Below are positions 58,160 to 59,204 of a stretch of DNA of 59,204 nucleotides, in pieces. Positions within the stretch are counted from its first letter, which is position 1. Each line of letters starts with the position of its first letter. The translations under genes and the position numbers were made by a program. Source of the stretch: a bacterium (GTDB lineage Bacteria > Sysuimicrobiota > Sysuimicrobiia > Sysuimicrobiales > Thermofontiviventaceae). The DNA is taken from contig JAUQQG010000061.1 in assembly GCA_030550015.1 (NCBI GenBank), forward strand, positions 1 through 59,204. Direction: 5' to 3'. The notes below the pieces were generated by a model. That model made no database searches. It was not told the DNA's origin and saw only the letters and a program-made list of their open reading frames with translations.

Positions 58160-59071
58160 CTACCTCATATCGCCCAAGGAGGCGACTGCAAGCTGCGGCG
58201 TAGCCGCTTCAATCTGGAAGGGATCGACAGGAGCCTTCGGAGGTGTCCAACCTGGGGGAGGCTCAAAAACCTTCTCAAAGAACGCTCGTGCACGCGGCGC
58301 TAGGAGCTGATAATACGCAAAGAAAAGCTTCGCCGCTTCGTACCCAACCCAATCCTTTGGAAGCAGGTCGTCCGGAAGCCACGGGTCCACGAACAGGGAT
58401 TTCCGGTACTCGTGGACCAGCCGGACCTTCTCCACGAAGCAGAAATTATCCGGAGGCGGATTCCCTCTGGCAAACCGCCTCTGGAGGGTCAAGAACCTTG
58501 GTTTGAAGGTTCTTATGAACGCTTGGTGCCACCGCGCAATCCTCTCGAGGTTCCAACAGCGTTGCACCACCGCCTTATCCCCTCCGGGCCCGGTGAACTT
58601 AGCGGTGAACAGGATCACGTACTCCTGAATCCCATGTGCCGTCACTAATTCTTTGAGGTAGTCGATAAGGTTGTGCGGGGTGATCCATGTACCGTTTGCC
58701 AGAGGGCCCATGCCAAGCCAAATGAGCTCCCGGCGGAGACGGTCACGCTCTCCCCGTCGAGCCTCTGGGAAGGAGTAGGAGAGAATTCGCCAAAGACCGT
58801 CCCACGGGCCATGGCGAAGGCTATAGACCCTATGCGTCCCATACTCAATGCGCTTCCGGCCACGCTCGGTGAGAGCGTAAAAACTCCGCCTCCCCTCCCT
58901 CCTAGCTTTTACCCACCCCTGCCGGGCCATCCGCGCCAGGGCAACTCGCACCGCTCCCGGGGAAAACCCAAGCTCTCCCATCAAGCGGATGAGGCTACCT
59001 GTGGAGATCTCACCGCCGTAGTAGCGAACAGAGTCGCCAAAGATGGTGAAGAGCATGGAGCGCGCCTTCAT
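58160..59071 (-). CDS. paaX: PaaX-family transcriptional regulator
   Basis: Regulator of 303 aa of the PaaX family, which represses phenylacetate and related aromatic operons and responds to phenylacetyl-CoA in Escherichia coli. The N-terminal winged helix runs FGDSVRYYGGEISTGSLIRLMGELGFSPGAVRVALARMARQGWVKARREGRRSFYALTERGRKRIE. The central domain (HRVYSLRHGPWDGLWRILSYSFPEARRGERDRLRRELIWLGMGPLANGTWITP) and the C-terminal PWLPDDLLPKDWVGYEA are typical. The ATG at 59071 follows AAGGAGG. Its link to paaK and iorAB 32 kb away is only an inference. Confidence 0.93.
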   Translation of the reverse strand: MKARSMLFTIFGDSVRYYGGEISTGSLIRLMGELGFSPGAVRVALARMARQGWVKARREGRRSFYALTERGRKRIEYGTHRVYSLRHGPWDGLWRILSYSFPEARRGERDRLRRELIWLGMGPLANGTWITPHNLIDYLKELVTAHGIQEYVILFTAKFTGPGGDKAVVQRCWNLERIARWHQAFIRTFKPRFLTLQRRFARGNPPPDNFCFVEKVRLVHEYRKSLFVDPWLPDDLLPKDWVGYEAAKLFFAYYQLLAPRARAFFEKVFEPPPGWTPPKAPVDPFQIEAATPQLAVASLGDMR

Positions 59072-59082
59072 CGTCCTCCTTC

Positions 59083-59111
59083 ATTCTATGAACGGGCCAT
59101 GGGCCGGTCAA
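59083..59111 (-). promoter_or_regulatory. Candidate promoter of paaX
   Basis: TTGACC (59106-59111), 17 bp, TAGAAT (59083-59088) on the minus strand. The spacer contains GGCC-CAT-GGCC. The predicted start falls within or next to the ribosome site, so either the leader is very short or the true start lies elsewhere. Beyond this, 59112-59204 shows no gene. Confidence 0.4.
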
Positions 59112-59204
59112 GCGCCCATCTTGGGAAATCCTTTCTCCCAGGCAACAGCAGGAAGAGAGGAATCCCCGAAGAATCCGCTAGGCTGAGTGGGGTGATTCCC
59201 TTCT

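Overview
The window is an anaerobic aromatic-catabolism island from a bacterium of moderately high G+C (high fifties percent by eye). Almost every gene reads on the minus strand in long, tightly packed operons. Strong purine-rich ribosome binding sites, GTG starts, ferredoxin-linked 2-oxoacid oxidoreductases, archaeal-type LeuCD and an oxygen-sensitive benzoyl-CoA reductase point to an anaerobe or facultative anaerobe. I cannot place the phylum from sequence alone; NC10, Chloroflexota, Bacillota or a deltaproteobacterial lineage would all fit.

Layout in the order of transcription (right to left). (1) 59.1-49.2 kb: PaaX and IclR regulators, 4-hydroxybenzoyl-CoA reductase (hcrC-A-B), three lower-pathway enzymes (oah-like, dch, had) and a REC-wHTH-PAS regulator. 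(2) 49.1-44.3 kb: ATP-dependent benzoyl-CoA reductase bzdN-O-P-Q (Azoarcus-type subunit sizes), then a PAS-LuxR regulator. (3) 44.1-39.5 kb: a complete Liv-type ABC importer (K-H-M-G-F). (4) 39.35-37.99 kb: the only plus-strand catabolic gene, an FAD-linked oxidase. (5) 37.7-27.7 kb: benzoate-CoA ligase, a second Liv importer (K-G-F-H-M), an acyl-CoA ligase, a crotonase and an acyl-CoA dehydrogenase. (6) 27.5-17.1 kb: leuC-, leuD-, paaK- and leuA-like genes, iorA, an iorB-ferredoxin fusion, korA-B-C and a TetR regulator. (7) 17.0-1.4 kb: a third Liv importer (K-H-M-G-F), then a beta-oxidation set resembling the bbs genes (CaiB/BaiF transferase, crotonase, SDR, DUF35 protein plus thiolase), a PrpF isomerase, a split NitT/TauT-type ABC importer, a second thiolase and an exported metallo-beta-lactamase-fold protein. 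(8) 1.3-0 kb: tRNA-Cys, a plus-strand HTH protein and a hicAB toxin-antitoxin pair cut by the window edge.

How it works together (inference from families and context): aromatic acids enter through the ABC importers and are activated by CoA ligases. 4-Hydroxybenzoyl-CoA is dehydroxylated by HcrABC, and benzoyl-CoA is dearomatised by BzdNOPQ using ferredoxin that could be reduced by the Kor and Ior enzymes. The diene is then hydrated, oxidised and ring-opened by Dch, Had and Oah, and degraded by beta-oxidation. The most unusual features are a 92-bp promoter/operator block duplicated in direct orientation on both sides of the 10-kb benzoate-CoA ligase operon, a second 16-bp dyad shared by three promoters, and an operon that combines a 2-oxoacid chain-elongation set (LeuA/C/D-like) with arylacid CoA ligase and 2-oxoacid:ferredoxin oxidoreductases.
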